Below, piece after piece: positions 7,660 through 14,826 of a stretch of DNA of 64,000 bases (positions are counted from its first letter, which is position 1; the number at the start of each line of letters is the position of its first letter). Source of the DNA: UBA6197 sp047638075 (GTDB taxonomy: Bacteria; Pseudomonadota; Alphaproteobacteria; Rhodobacterales; Rhodobacteraceae); NCBI RefSeq assembly GCF_047638075.1, contig NZ_JBLJBV010000082.1:5559-69558 (forward strand). Direction: 5' to 3'. The notes below the pieces were generated by a model. It was not told where the DNA came from, ran no database searches, and worked only from the letters and a program-made list of their open reading frames with translations. A program made the translations under genes and the position numbers.

Positions 7660-7733
7660 CGATGGCGGGTTGTTGGGCGGGTTGGCGGGACTGCCTAGAT
7701 TTTCCCAGCAAAATCAACGCGCTACAGGGCGAT

Positions 7734-7823
7734 TGGCGGAGAGACAGGGATTCGAACCCTGGGTGGGCTCTCACCCACAACGGTTTTCGAGACCGCCGCA
7801 TTCGACCACTCTGCCACCTCTCC
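7734..7823 (-). tRNA. tRNA-Ser(CGA), integration target
   Basis: The minus strand folds as a class II tRNA of 90 nt: acceptor GGAGAGG paired with CTCTCC, anticodon arm CGGT-CTCGAAA-ACCG with anticodon CGA, a long variable arm (GTGGGTGAGAGCCCAC), T arm with GGTTCGAATCC and encoded CCA (plus-strand TGG at 7734-7736). It closely resembles E. coli tRNA-Ser(CGA). The 3' end faces the island, so the gene 3' half (from 7734 upward) is the expected attR-side core that stays intact after integration. Confidence 0.95.
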
Positions 7824-8150
7824 GCGTCAGGGGTTGTCGTGGGCGGGATTTAACTTGGTGGGATGCCGGTTGCAACCGCTTTTTTATCACGCGGATGGCA
7901 GTCCTTCTATTGCAGTCTAGGGCGATTTTATCTTGTGTTGAAAAAGTTGGATTGGTCTTGTGACTTCTATGCCTCGGCCCCTCAACTCATTTGTGCGGCC
8001 CTGCGCTCGAATGCCAGAGGGCGTTTGACGCCCTGCGAAGGATGGCGGCGGCACGGGCTATAGAACCCATTGATGTATTGGAATTTAATTCTTTCCGCGT
8101 GACGTCTGGTGCCCCTTCGGTCGCTGACCTGCCCTCCGGTCGTCCCTCGT

Positions 8151-8529
8151 TCATAACGAGAGTCCCTGGGGTTGATAGCCGTCGGTTTCGGGTGTGGCAA
8201 GCGCGTCGGGCGCGGTGCCAGCAAATATCTCCAACGCCCGGTGCGCTTCTGCCGGGGTCTTGTTGCCGAGCGAGGAGTAAGGCCTGACATTCTGGTAGTC
8301 ATATCGACCCTATTGTTGTTTGCCCATTCAGGATCGCTTTGCTGGTGAATTCAGTGCCAATGTCAAAAACTATGCGGGCAGGCTTGCCATGGATCCGGGT
8401 CAATGCATCCAGCTCCCGCGGCACGCGTGTCCCCGAGATGCTGGTATCGGGACCAGGCATAGGCTTTCGCGGCAGCAATCCCTTACGGTGTTTGAAGGTA
8501 AACAGAGCTGTTCCCCGATCTTTGGACAA
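8151..8529 (-). pseudogene. Decayed IS3-family transposase (orfB) fragment with internal deletion
   Basis: On the minus strand the C-terminal part is readable up to a stop at 8151-8153: VRPYSSLGNKTPAEAHRALE and TPETDGYQPQGLSL, the familiar end of IS3-group OrfB. Upstream (to 8529) is PDTSISGTRVPRELDALTRI and IVFDIGTEFTSKAILN, part of the integrase core, where the usual 'SDNGTEF' has lost the Asn. The junction near 8300 skips the segment with the catalytic Glu and shifts frame. It cannot be active. Confidence 0.85.
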
Positions 8530-8542
8530 ATTTCCGGCTTAG

Positions 8543-8650
8543 TTAAGCTGATGCCCGAATCTGCTGATCGGTTTCATTGCTGTTGAAGTAGACCACGGCG
8601 GGCGGTTTACCGCGATGGGCGGCGTGGGGCCGCAGGTGGTTTTCGAAGGC
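8543..8650 (-). pseudogene. C-terminal scrap of a second IS3-family transposase
   Basis: Minus-strand translation ending at TAA (8543-8545) gives NHLRPHAAHRGKPPAVVYFN then SNETDQQIRASA, the typical C-terminus of another IS3-type OrfB ('NN.RPHAA.GG.PPAVVYF'). Only about 33 codons remain. It is joined on the right to a plus-strand transposase fragment, so at least two insertion events have been collapsed here. Confidence 0.7.
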
Positions 8651-8673
8651 GATTCAGCGTCCGACACCAGCGC

Positions 8674-8930
8674 GTGCCTGTGACCCGGTTTCCCAGCCAG
8701 CCCAACCGGAAATGGGCTGGTGACATCACCTATATCCGGACGCGAGAAGGCTGGGTCTATCTGGCCTTCATTCTGAACCTGCCTTCCCGCCGGGTCATCG
8801 GCTGGGCCATCAGCAACCGGATGACGAAGGACTTGGCCATCCGCGCCCTGAACATGGCCATCCATTGCCCGGCAGGCGATGCCTTGCATCACCAAGAGGG
8901 GCCCTGCGCAGGCCGCCTTGGTCTGCATTC
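8674..8930 (+). pseudogene. IS3-family transposase core fragment, plus strand
   Basis: The translation contains PNRKWAGDITYIRTREGWVY, LAFILNLPSRRVIGWAISNR and LAIRALNMAIHCPAGDALHH, the first part of an rve integrase core (D in DITYI; 'SRRVIGW'). The expected DRGSQY block with the second Asp is lost after DALHH. There is no N-terminal half and no C-terminal DDE region. Confidence 0.8.
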
Positions 8931-8944
8931 TGGCCGCATCTTCG

Positions 8945-8980
8945 CCCTCTCTTGGTGTGCATTTGCAAACCAAGAGAGGG
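8945..8980. repeat. Perfect 12-bp inverted repeat
   Basis: CCCTCTCTTGGT (8945-8956) and ACCAAGAGAGGG (8969-8980) flank a 12-base spacer. A related string CACCAAGAGGGG occurs at about 8891-8902. It lies among transposase scraps and has no T-run on the plus strand, so a mobile-element end or a REP-like unit is more likely than a terminator. Confidence 0.55.
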
Positions 8981-9005
8981 CAGCTGTTAGGCGGTCTGCC
9001 ACCGA

Positions 9006-9092
9006 GTGAAGCGTCATCCGGCAATCCGGGCGCTGAAAATGGCTATCGCCTTCCGGTCGCCGCCCAAGGGTTCTATTCAGCATCGGGCTGAA
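9006..9092 (+). pseudogene. Short repeated piece of an IS3-family transposase
   Basis: The translation KRHPAIRALKMAIAFRSPPK then GSIQHRAEK matches the '.ALNMAIA.R.PP.G.IHH.D' strip of IS3 OrfB, i.e. the same region as the end of the fragment at 8674-8930, with the catalytic Asp region degraded. This suggests two related copies decayed side by side. Confidence 0.6.
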
Positions 9093-9172
9093 AAAACCCG
9101 CTCACGTTTGAACGAACAGCGGCTTGAACGATCACCCAACCGAAACAGAACCGAAACAGGTTCGGACCATGC

Positions 9173-10129
9173 TTATTGCGCTGGCGGTGTGTCGCTGCTT
9201 TGCCCCTTTGGTGCGGTATTGACCCTGAGCAACGCGAACACGCTGCGGTGGTCTTTGCCGATCTTGTCGTCGCTGACAATCAAGAAGAGATCGTCCGATA
9301 GCTGCGCCAGCCCTTCAAAATCAGCGTCGGAAATGTTGGGCAGATCGATTCTTGCAACCTGGGTCGTGCAAAGCTGCCCGGCGGTGCAGTTCGCTGGGTC
9401 AAGAACGCGAAGCCAGGGGATCAGGCTGCCATCGGTGGCTGCGACATCGCGTTCCAGGATCATCAGGCGGCCATCAGGCAAGGCTTCCAGTGACTTGATG
9501 CTGGTTGTGCCGATCTCGGCGGTGTCATAGGAAAATTCCTCGCCGCTGGCGGCATGGATCGTCTGGGTTGTGCGCGGCTGGGCTGCAAGGGGTTCTTCCG
9601 GGGCGGTCATCAACCCCAGTTCGGGATGGTGCGCCAGTGACTCCAGCCCGTCTTTTTCGCTTCGCTGCGCCGCTGGGTCGCTTACCGCGGCCGGAACGGC
9701 AAGATCCGCGAGCCAGGTGCCGTCCGCAGAAAAGCGGGCGATGCGCGGGCCATGCTCGCTGACGATGCTTAGCGTTCCGTCATCGGCCAGGGCTATGCCT
9801 TCTGCGTTGAACCCGGAATAGCGGATCTCGTTGCCGCTGGAGTCGCGCAACTGATGCCCGGAAAGGGGGGTCAGCCCGGCAATCCGGTCGCCTGTCAGAT
9901 CAAGCGAAAAGCTGAAGATACGGCCTTTGTCAGACACCGCGTATAGCAGCTTGTTCTGTTGGTCATAGGCCAGACCTGACAGCTCGGCTATTTTCAGGCC
10001 GTCAACCCGGGGTTCGCCAAGAACCAGCGTGTCAAGAACCTCGATTTGCAATGGGGCCGTCTGTGCAAGGGCCAGCTGCGGGGCAAAGAGGGCCGCGCCG
10101 CAAAGAATACGCGTAAGAGGGTTGGTCAT
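9173..10129 (-). CDS. Secreted esterase-like/phytase-family protein
   Basis: The start at ATG 10129 follows GAAAGG on the minus strand; a TTG five codons earlier (10144) is less likely. The N-terminus MTNPLTRILCGAALFAPQLA then LAQ is a Sec signal peptide. The mature ~300 residues have strand repeats of a beta-propeller type: ELSGLAYDQQNKLLYAVSDK, SGFNAEGIALADDG, EDGLESLAHHP-like and SDADFEGLAQLSDDLFLIVS, which match the 'esterase-like activity of phytase' family (PF13449). It ends a phosphate/polyphosphate operon, 40 bp after the transporter gene, so release of phosphate from periplasmic organic esters is a reasonable inference, not shown. Confidence 0.8.
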   Translation of the reverse strand: MTNPLTRILCGAALFAPQLALAQTAPLQIEVLDTLVLGEPRVDGLKIAELSGLAYDQQNKLLYAVSDKGRIFSFSLDLTGDRIAGLTPLSGHQLRDSSGNEIRYSGFNAEGIALADDGTLSIVSEHGPRIARFSADGTWLADLAVPAAVSDPAAQRSEKDGLESLAHHPELGLMTAPEEPLAAQPRTTQTIHAASGEEFSYDTAEIGTTSIKSLEALPDGRLMILERDVAATDGSLIPWLRVLDPANCTAGQLCTTQVARIDLPNISDADFEGLAQLSDDLFLIVSDDKIGKDHRSVFALLRVNTAPKGQSSDTPPAQ

Positions 10130-10169
10130 GTTGGTACCTTTCAAGATGAGGAGTAAGGAGGATAAGGGC

Positions 10170-11747
10170 CTACGGCAGCATCATGCCGCGTAGCGTAAAG
10201 TAGATGAGCCCTGCGAACGTGGCGGTTGCGGGAACGGTGATGACCCACGCCGCGATGATGCGCAGCACGAGGGCCCGGTTGACCAGAACCCGCCGGCATG
10301 ATGGCCCCAAGGGGGCAGGGCCGGCCTGTCGGGGCGTGGCCGCGCCACGGGCGGTGCTGTCGGACCTGAGATGGGCGAGCAGTGCGGCGCGTTCGCCAAA
10401 GGGTGTGGCATGGAACTGCACGATGAATTCTTCGGCCCGGGCATGGTCCGCCGCAGAGTGGCTTGCGCGGATCTCGGCCAGGATTGCCTGATGCTGCGCC
10501 TTCAGCCGCTCTCGCAGAAAACCGACCCCCAGCAGGGCGCCGACGCTGACATGGGTGGTCGATACCGGCACCCCCAACTGGCTGGCCAGGATGACTGTCA
10601 GCGTTGCCGCCATGGCGATGCAATAGGCGCGCACGGCATCAAGGCGCGTGATCTCGCTGCCGACCGTGCGGATCAGGCGCGGGCCAAACAGCACCAGCCC
10701 CAACGCCAATCCAAGCGCGCCAAGACCCAGCACCCACAGCGGAACGTCCGCGTCGTTGCTCATCTTGCCGGTGGCCAGTGCCTCGACAATGCCCGCCAAG
10801 GGGCCGATCGCATTGGCCACATCGTTCGAGCCATGCGCGAAAGAAAGCGCGCCCGCAGCAAGGATAAGCGGGATACCCAGCAACCTGTTGAGGCTGTTCT
10901 TGCAGTTGCGCAAATCCGGCAGCCGGCGTGCAACATGGGTGCGCATCAACAACCACACGGCACCCGCCACCCAAAGCCCGCAAAACCCCGCCTGAAACAG
11001 ATCAAGGCTGGCGCTTTTCGGCAGACCCATGAGCAGCAGGTAAGTGCTGAAAACCCAGGCCATCGCCGCCGCCAACAAAGGCACGCCCCGCCCCGCAGCG
11101 CCAAGAATATCGGGTTGCCAGGTGATGCCCCGCTTGATCAGGATCAGACAAAGCGCCGCCAGGCCCGCGCCCATCGCCGGCGAAATCACCCAGCTCGCAA
11201 GAATTCCGCCCAGGACGCTCCAATGCACCACCCCGAAACCCGCAGCGGCCACACCCGCGCCCAGCACCCCGCCGACAATCGAATGGGTGGTGCTGACGGG
11301 CGCGCCGAACAGCGTTGCCAGATTAAGCCAAAGCGCCGCCGCCAAAAGGGCGGCCATCATCGCCCAGACATAGATATCAACACCGGGGATCAGCGCGGGG
11401 TCGATAATTCCCTTGCGGATCGTGTTGACCACATCGCCACCGGCGATCATCGCACCGGCGGCCTCACAGGCGGCGGCCATGGCGACGGCAGCGCCCAGCG
11501 GCATGACGCGCGCGCCGACGGTTGGGCCGATGTTGTTGGCCACATCGTTGGCGCCGATGTTCAGCGCCAGATAGCCGCCAAAAACCGCCGCGATGGCCAG
11601 CCATAAACCGATGCCCCCGGCCCAGGCCGCAACCGCGGCCAGAAAGGCGCCACAGAAAACCAGTCGCCATGTGACGGGGTTTTTGCGCCCCCGTTCACAG
11701 ATCAATGGGGCAAAGGTAGCCTTGGCCGTTGTGGAAAGTGCCAGCAT
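10170..11747 (-). CDS. PiT-family inorganic phosphate transporter
   Basis: This 525-aa inner-membrane protein imports phosphate with a cation. Both PiT signature repeats are present: GANDVANNIGPTVGA and GAPVSTTHSIVGG in the first half, HGSNDVANAIGPLAGI and GVPVSTTHVSVGALLGVGF in the second. About ten membrane segments are visible, with a cytosolic loop near residues 420-490. ATG 11747 has an AAAGGAG ribosome site. It lies 41 bp after the VTC polymerase gene in the same direction. Coupling of low-affinity uptake to polyphosphate synthesis is the likely logic of the operon. Confidence 0.93.
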   Translation of the reverse strand: MLALSTTAKATFAPLICERGRKNPVTWRLVFCGAFLAAVAAWAGGIGLWLAIAAVFGGYLALNIGANDVANNIGPTVGARVMPLGAAVAMAAACEAAGAMIAGGDVVNTIRKGIIDPALIPGVDIYVWAMMAALLAAALWLNLATLFGAPVSTTHSIVGGVLGAGVAAAGFGVVHWSVLGGILASWVISPAMGAGLAALCLILIKRGITWQPDILGAAGRGVPLLAAAMAWVFSTYLLLMGLPKSASLDLFQAGFCGLWVAGAVWLLMRTHVARRLPDLRNCKNSLNRLLGIPLILAAGALSFAHGSNDVANAIGPLAGIVEALATGKMSNDADVPLWVLGLGALGLALGLVLFGPRLIRTVGSEITRLDAVRAYCIAMAATLTVILASQLGVPVSTTHVSVGALLGVGFLRERLKAQHQAILAEIRASHSAADHARAEEFIVQFHATPFGERAALLAHLRSDSTARGAATPRQAGPAPLGPSCRRVLVNRALVLRIIAAWVITVPATATFAGLIYFTLRGMMLP

Positions 11748-11788
11748 GGCGGTCTCCTTTCAACCTGTGTTGAGACGGTGTCGCCGGT

Positions 11789-12571
11789 TCATGCGGCTTT
11801 GCGCGGGGTGGTCAGGTTCAGGCGGCGCAATGCCGGCAGGAAATGATTGTGCCGCTGCACGCGGCCCAGTGCGGCCATGCCGATGCAGTACTTTGAGCAG
11901 CGGTCCGTGGGGTGCAGGTGCAGGCCGCGCAGGATCTTGTCGGCAATACCGTTGCCACGCGCTGATTTGGTTTCGATGATGAACATGTCGGTTGGCACAT
12001 CGCAGCTTTTATCGTCGTTTTCGAAACCGAGCCTCGTGTCGATCGTCATCCGCTCTCCGCCCTCCTTGGCGACCAGCGTGATGCGTTTGTATTTCATCGC
12101 AATCACCGGGCGCAGCGCCAGGCCGAACGGCTCGCCATAAAGATCATGATGGCAGGTTTCGATAAAGTCGATGCAGGCGCGGTCCAGTTGCGCCAGATCG
12201 GTTGGCACCTTCAGGCGCCGCTTGACGGTAACCTTGCGTTTGTCTTTCAGTTTGACCTCAAGATAGCTGAACCCCGCATCGACATATTCGCGGATACGCA
12301 CCTTGCAGCGTTTGCGCCTGCCTTGGTGGTGGGCGTAATAGGTTTGATGATCTTCGTTGTCGAAATAACGGGTGGCATAGGTGAAACTGCGCTGGCCGTT
12401 GATTTCAAGCACATCAAAAAGGTCGGAAAACGCCTCAAGCGCGGGGCGAAGCCGGGCGGTTGACACGATATATTTGTTGTCCAGGCGTTCAAGCATCGCG
12501 GCCTTGGCGTTCAGGTGTTCCAGGCTTAGCGGGGTAAACCGGGCAAGGCTTTGGGTGATAGCGAACTGCAT
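11789..12571 (-). CDS. VTC-domain polyphosphate polymerase
   Basis: The 260-aa protein matches bacterial VTC-domain proteins, the soluble catalytic tunnel related to yeast Vtc4, which makes polyphosphate from ATP. Visible features are the start-tunnel motif ERLDNKYIVS (basic Lys), the charged strands RKRCKVRIREY and YLEVKLKDKRKVTVKRR with alternating Lys/Arg lining the tunnel, RPVIAMKYKRITL, MTIDTRLGFEN and the metal-site strand FIIETKSARG with Glu. The C-terminus has CSKYCIGMAALG. It follows a DUF4956 membrane protein by 27 bp; this pairing is common and probably forms a membrane-linked synthase. Confidence 0.9.
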   Translation of the reverse strand: MQFAITQSLARFTPLSLEHLNAKAAMLERLDNKYIVSTARLRPALEAFSDLFDVLEINGQRSFTYATRYFDNEDHQTYYAHHQGRRKRCKVRIREYVDAGFSYLEVKLKDKRKVTVKRRLKVPTDLAQLDRACIDFIETCHHDLYGEPFGLALRPVIAMKYKRITLVAKEGGERMTIDTRLGFENDDKSCDVPTDMFIIETKSARGNGIADKILRGLHLHPTDRCSKYCIGMAALGRVQRHNHFLPALRRLNLTTPRKAA

Positions 12572-12598
12572 CTTCTTGTTTCCTTTTATAACAACGTG

Positions 12599-13171
12599 TC
12601 AGTTTCGGTAGAACACGTTGATCCGCGCCATGTCGTTGATGTAATCAAGCGCCGTGATCTGATAGGACATCACGTCCACATGCAGGCGTTCGGACAGATC
12701 CGCGCGCATGCGGGCGGGGTCTGACAGCGCGTCGGGGTCGATCTTGTCGAGCGTGATCTTGACGCCCTGCGCCGATTTCAGGATGCGCGGATGATCCAGC
12801 ACCCAAGCGCCAAACAAGACGATCAAGACCACCGTTCCGGTAAAGACCAGCGTGGTGCCCTGAAGCGAACATATCACCGCAATGGCGATGGAGCCGAAGA
12901 AATAGGTGATTTCGATTTTCGATATCTGCTCAGAGCGCAGGGTAAACAGCGCCAGAATGGCAAACAGCCCGAACCCGGCGGTGATGCTGAACTCAACCGA
13001 AGACAGCACCGTCAGCACGCCAAAGGCAAAGACGTTGAACAGCGATGCGGCGGTGACAAGCTCCTTATCGCGGTAGCGGTGATAATAAAGCCCGAAGATC
13101 AGGATCAGCATTGCGAAAATATCAATGCCAAAGCGCAAGATCGTTTCAATGGGGGGAAGTTGGTCAAACAT
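12599..13171 (-). CDS. DUF4956 membrane protein, partner of the VTC polymerase
   Basis: ATG 13171 (MFDQLPPIETILRFG) has AAGGAAA upstream and gives 190 aa; the longer frame to 13372 crosses a GC-rich hairpin and is rejected. Four membrane segments are visible in the first ~115 residues (IFAMLILIFGLYYH; SLFNVFAFGVLTVLSS; GFGLFAILALFTLRS; IAIAVICSLQG and TVVLIVLFGAWVL). RSEQISKIEITYFFGS is a family hallmark. A cytosolic ACT-like domain follows (VKITLDKIDPDALSDP...YQITALDYINDMARINVFY). It is first in the operon and is probably a membrane anchor or channel for polyphosphate synthesis. Confidence 0.88.
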   Translation of the reverse strand: MFDQLPPIETILRFGIDIFAMLILIFGLYYHRYRDKELVTAASLFNVFAFGVLTVLSSVEFSITAGFGLFAILALFTLRSEQISKIEITYFFGSIAIAVICSLQGTTLVFTGTVVLIVLFGAWVLDHPRILKSAQGVKITLDKIDPDALSDPARMRADLSERLHVDVMSYQITALDYINDMARINVFYRN

Positions 13172-13319
13172 TTTGTTTTCCTTCTGTCCGGGCCGTGTGT
13201 GGGCCGGGGTCGTGGCCATGTTCATGAGGGGATTACGCGACCAACGTCGGGTTATTCCCACGGGCGTGACAAATTCCCCGAACGCCCTGATCTTGCACGG
13301 AAAACCGCCAGAAGATGCG

Positions 13320-13357
13320 CAAAAACCCGCCCGGCTGATGGTGCCAGCGGGCGGGTG
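13320..13357 (-). terminator. Intrinsic terminator after the anti-sigma gene
   Basis: Read on the minus strand: ACCCGCCCG (13356-13348), a 14-nt loop, CGGGCGGGT (13333-13325) and a run of T. It is 35 bp after the anti-sigma stop and separates that unit from the polyphosphate operon. Confidence 0.75.
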
Positions 13358-13391
13358 TCTTGCCAGTTTCAAGCGGGGTTTGACCCAGGGT

Positions 13392-14192
13392 TTACGGGGT
13401 GTTTCGGCCTTGGCGCGCGCGAAGCGCCTTTAGCGCGCGGGCCTCATCTTCAATGGACATGGGGGCCCCGGCACCCGATGCGTCAAGATAGGCATCCAGC
13501 GTTTCCAGGGACGAGGCCGGCGCATAGCCGGTCTGGGATCCGGCGGCCGTTACCACCGCCATTCGCACATTCCAACCCGGCGCGGTGCGGCAGGCCACCG
13601 ATACGATTGTCGCGCCGGTGGCGTCGATGAATTCAAACTCTCGGCAAAGCTCGTCATCGGCGTTGGCAAAGGTTGAAGTCGCCCTAAGCGCGCCTCCGGT
13701 TGCCAGACCCTTTTTCTCGCCCGAGGGTAATTCAGACAGCAGACGCGCCAATTCCGGATTTTCAAGCGCGGCAAGGTTCAAGATACCGGCCGCGTGCATG
13801 TCGCCCTGACGGGTGGCAATCCACCCCCCCAAAGCCCCTATCGCAAGCAAGACGCTAGCCGCCACAGAAAGCTGCCACAGCGACACGCGCCGCGATTTAC
13901 GCAAGAAAGGCAGAACGTTGGTGGGTTGATGGGCCTTCAAATCCGTGTCGCGGGCGGGCGGTTCCCGAAGCTGGCGCAAGATTGCCTCGGGGATGGCGAC
14001 ATCGGGGCGCGCCTGCGCAAGGTCAGCCAAGCGCTGCGCGGTCGCGTCAAACACCGCGACCCGTGCCGCAATCGTCTGGTCGCGTGCAACCGCCGCGGCA
14101 ACCTGTTCGGTTGTCTCAGGATCAAGTTGGCCATCGGCATAGGCCATCAAGATTTCATCGGTATAGTCATTTCCTGACAAGTTGCACCTCAT
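13392..14192 (-). CDS. Transmembrane anti-sigma factor
   Basis: The protein has an N-terminal anti-sigma pattern (DEILMAYADGQLDPETTEQV), a ~100-residue cytosolic part, one membrane helix (about 104-126, LWQLSVAASVLLAIGALGGW) and a periplasmic domain with two Cys-containing strands (ELCREFEFID; VSVACRTAPGW). It would hold the cognate ECF sigma at the membrane until a signal arrives. ATG 14192 has AAGGA only two bases upstream; a TTG five codons downstream with GAGG is an alternative start. The gene lies 27 bp downstream of the sigma gene, whose reading frame is broken, so it may now lack a partner. Confidence 0.8.
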   Translation of the reverse strand: MRCNLSGNDYTDEILMAYADGQLDPETTEQVAAAVARDQTIAARVAVFDATAQRLADLAQARPDVAIPEAILRQLREPPARDTDLKAHQPTNVLPFLRKSRRVSLWQLSVAASVLLAIGALGGWIATRQGDMHAAGILNLAALENPELARLLSELPSGEKKGLATGGALRATSTFANADDELCREFEFIDATGATIVSVACRTAPGWNVRMAVVTAAGSQTGYAPASSLETLDAYLDASGAGAPMSIEDEARALKALRARQGRNTP

Positions 14193-14219
14193 GTTCCTTG
14201 CAGGATAACGGATGAGCCA

Positions 14220-14711
14220 TCAGTTTATTCCCAATTCTTTTGCCAAGGCCAGCCGCGCGCGTGACAGCCGGCTCATGACGGTGCCGACCGGGATTTCCAA
14301 TATCTGGGCGGCTTCCTTGTAGCTCAGATCCTGCATGCAAACGAGGATCATCACTTCGCGCTAATCTGCGGGCAGCCGCGCCATTGCCGCTTCGGTTTGG
14401 TGCAGCATCAGGCGGTTTTCCGCGTCGCGTGCCCCGTCGATGACCGCCGCATCGGGGGTGTCGGCAATCGCAACCTCGGTGCCGCGGGTTTTCGCGCGTC
14501 GCGTCATGTCGATAAAGGCGTTGCGCAGGATGCGAAACAGCCACATGTCCAGCGGTTGCGCGGGGTCAAAGTTGTTCCTGGCTGACAGCGCGCGTTCTAC
14601 GGTAATCTGCACCAGATCGTCCGCCATGTCCGACCGACGCGACAGCGACAGCGCAAAACGCCGCAGATTGGGCAAAAGGGCGATCAGGGCCTCATTGAAA
14701 CCATCCGGCAT
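14220..14711 (-). pseudogene. ECF sigma factor interrupted by an in-frame amber codon
   Basis: ATG 14711 has AAGGAAG eight bases upstream. Region 2 is intact (LRRFALSLSRRSDMADDLVQ, DMWLFRILRNAFIDMTRRAK). At 14361-14363 the minus strand reads TAG exactly where the family has a highly conserved Gln (LPAD-Q-REVMIL). The same frame then continues without error through region 4: REVMILVCMQDLSYKEAAQI, LEIPVGTVMSRLSRARLALA, KELGIN, ending at TGA 14220-14222. A single C-to-T change in CAG explains this. The truncated 116-aa product would lack the -35-binding HTH and should not recognise promoters unless the codon is read through. Confidence 0.88.
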
Positions 14712-14739
14712 TTTCCGGACTTCCTTCAAATTACTTCCG

Positions 14740-14751
14740 GGAATATATTCC
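14740..14751. promoter_or_regulatory. 12-bp palindrome in the sigma/peptidase divergent region
   Basis: GGAATATATTCC is a perfect palindrome 29 bp upstream of the sigma start codon and 76 bp before the peptidase start, with near-symmetrical CGG flanks. It could be an operator or core promoter for this divergent pair. No clear ECF-type -35/-10 pair was identified beside it. Confidence 0.35.
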
Positions 14752-14826
14752 GGGCTGGAACGTTAACCCAACATCGTGGAAGTGACCAGATGGCCAGACC
14801 GGCCGGAAAGAGATGGACCAATATTG

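Larger units (their letters stand above)
1..7733 (+). mobile_element. Right part of a tRNA-Ser-integrated, tailless phage-satellite-like island (cf-PICI-like)
   Basis: All genes run rightward and are tightly packed: P4-type primase end, GTGCA repeat array, gp10-like neck protein, TerL, HNH, unknown acidic protein, capsid, protease, connector, portal, small HTH protein and a Cys/His protein. A terminator follows at 7635-7659 and then the 3' end of tRNA-Ser(CGA), a common integration target. No tail tube, tape measure, baseplate, fibre, holin or lysin gene is visible. A P4-type primase plus a self-encoded HK97 head and terminase without tails matches the known plan of capsid-forming PICIs. The left end, with any integrase and regulators, lies outside the window, so a decayed or unusual prophage cannot be excluded. 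Confidence 0.7.

Noticed and set aside
7638..7853. Short frames crossing tRNA-Ser
   Set aside because: They overlap the whole tRNA on the other strand and have no ribosome site.
10371..11606. 411-codon plus-strand frame opposite the phosphate transporter gene
   Set aside because: Composition (Arg, Gln, His) is that of antisense noise; the minus strand encodes a clear PiT protein.
13172..13391. Pho box upstream of the polyphosphate operon
   Set aside because: Only one TGTCAC half-site is seen; no 11-bp spaced repeat, so PhoB control is not supported.
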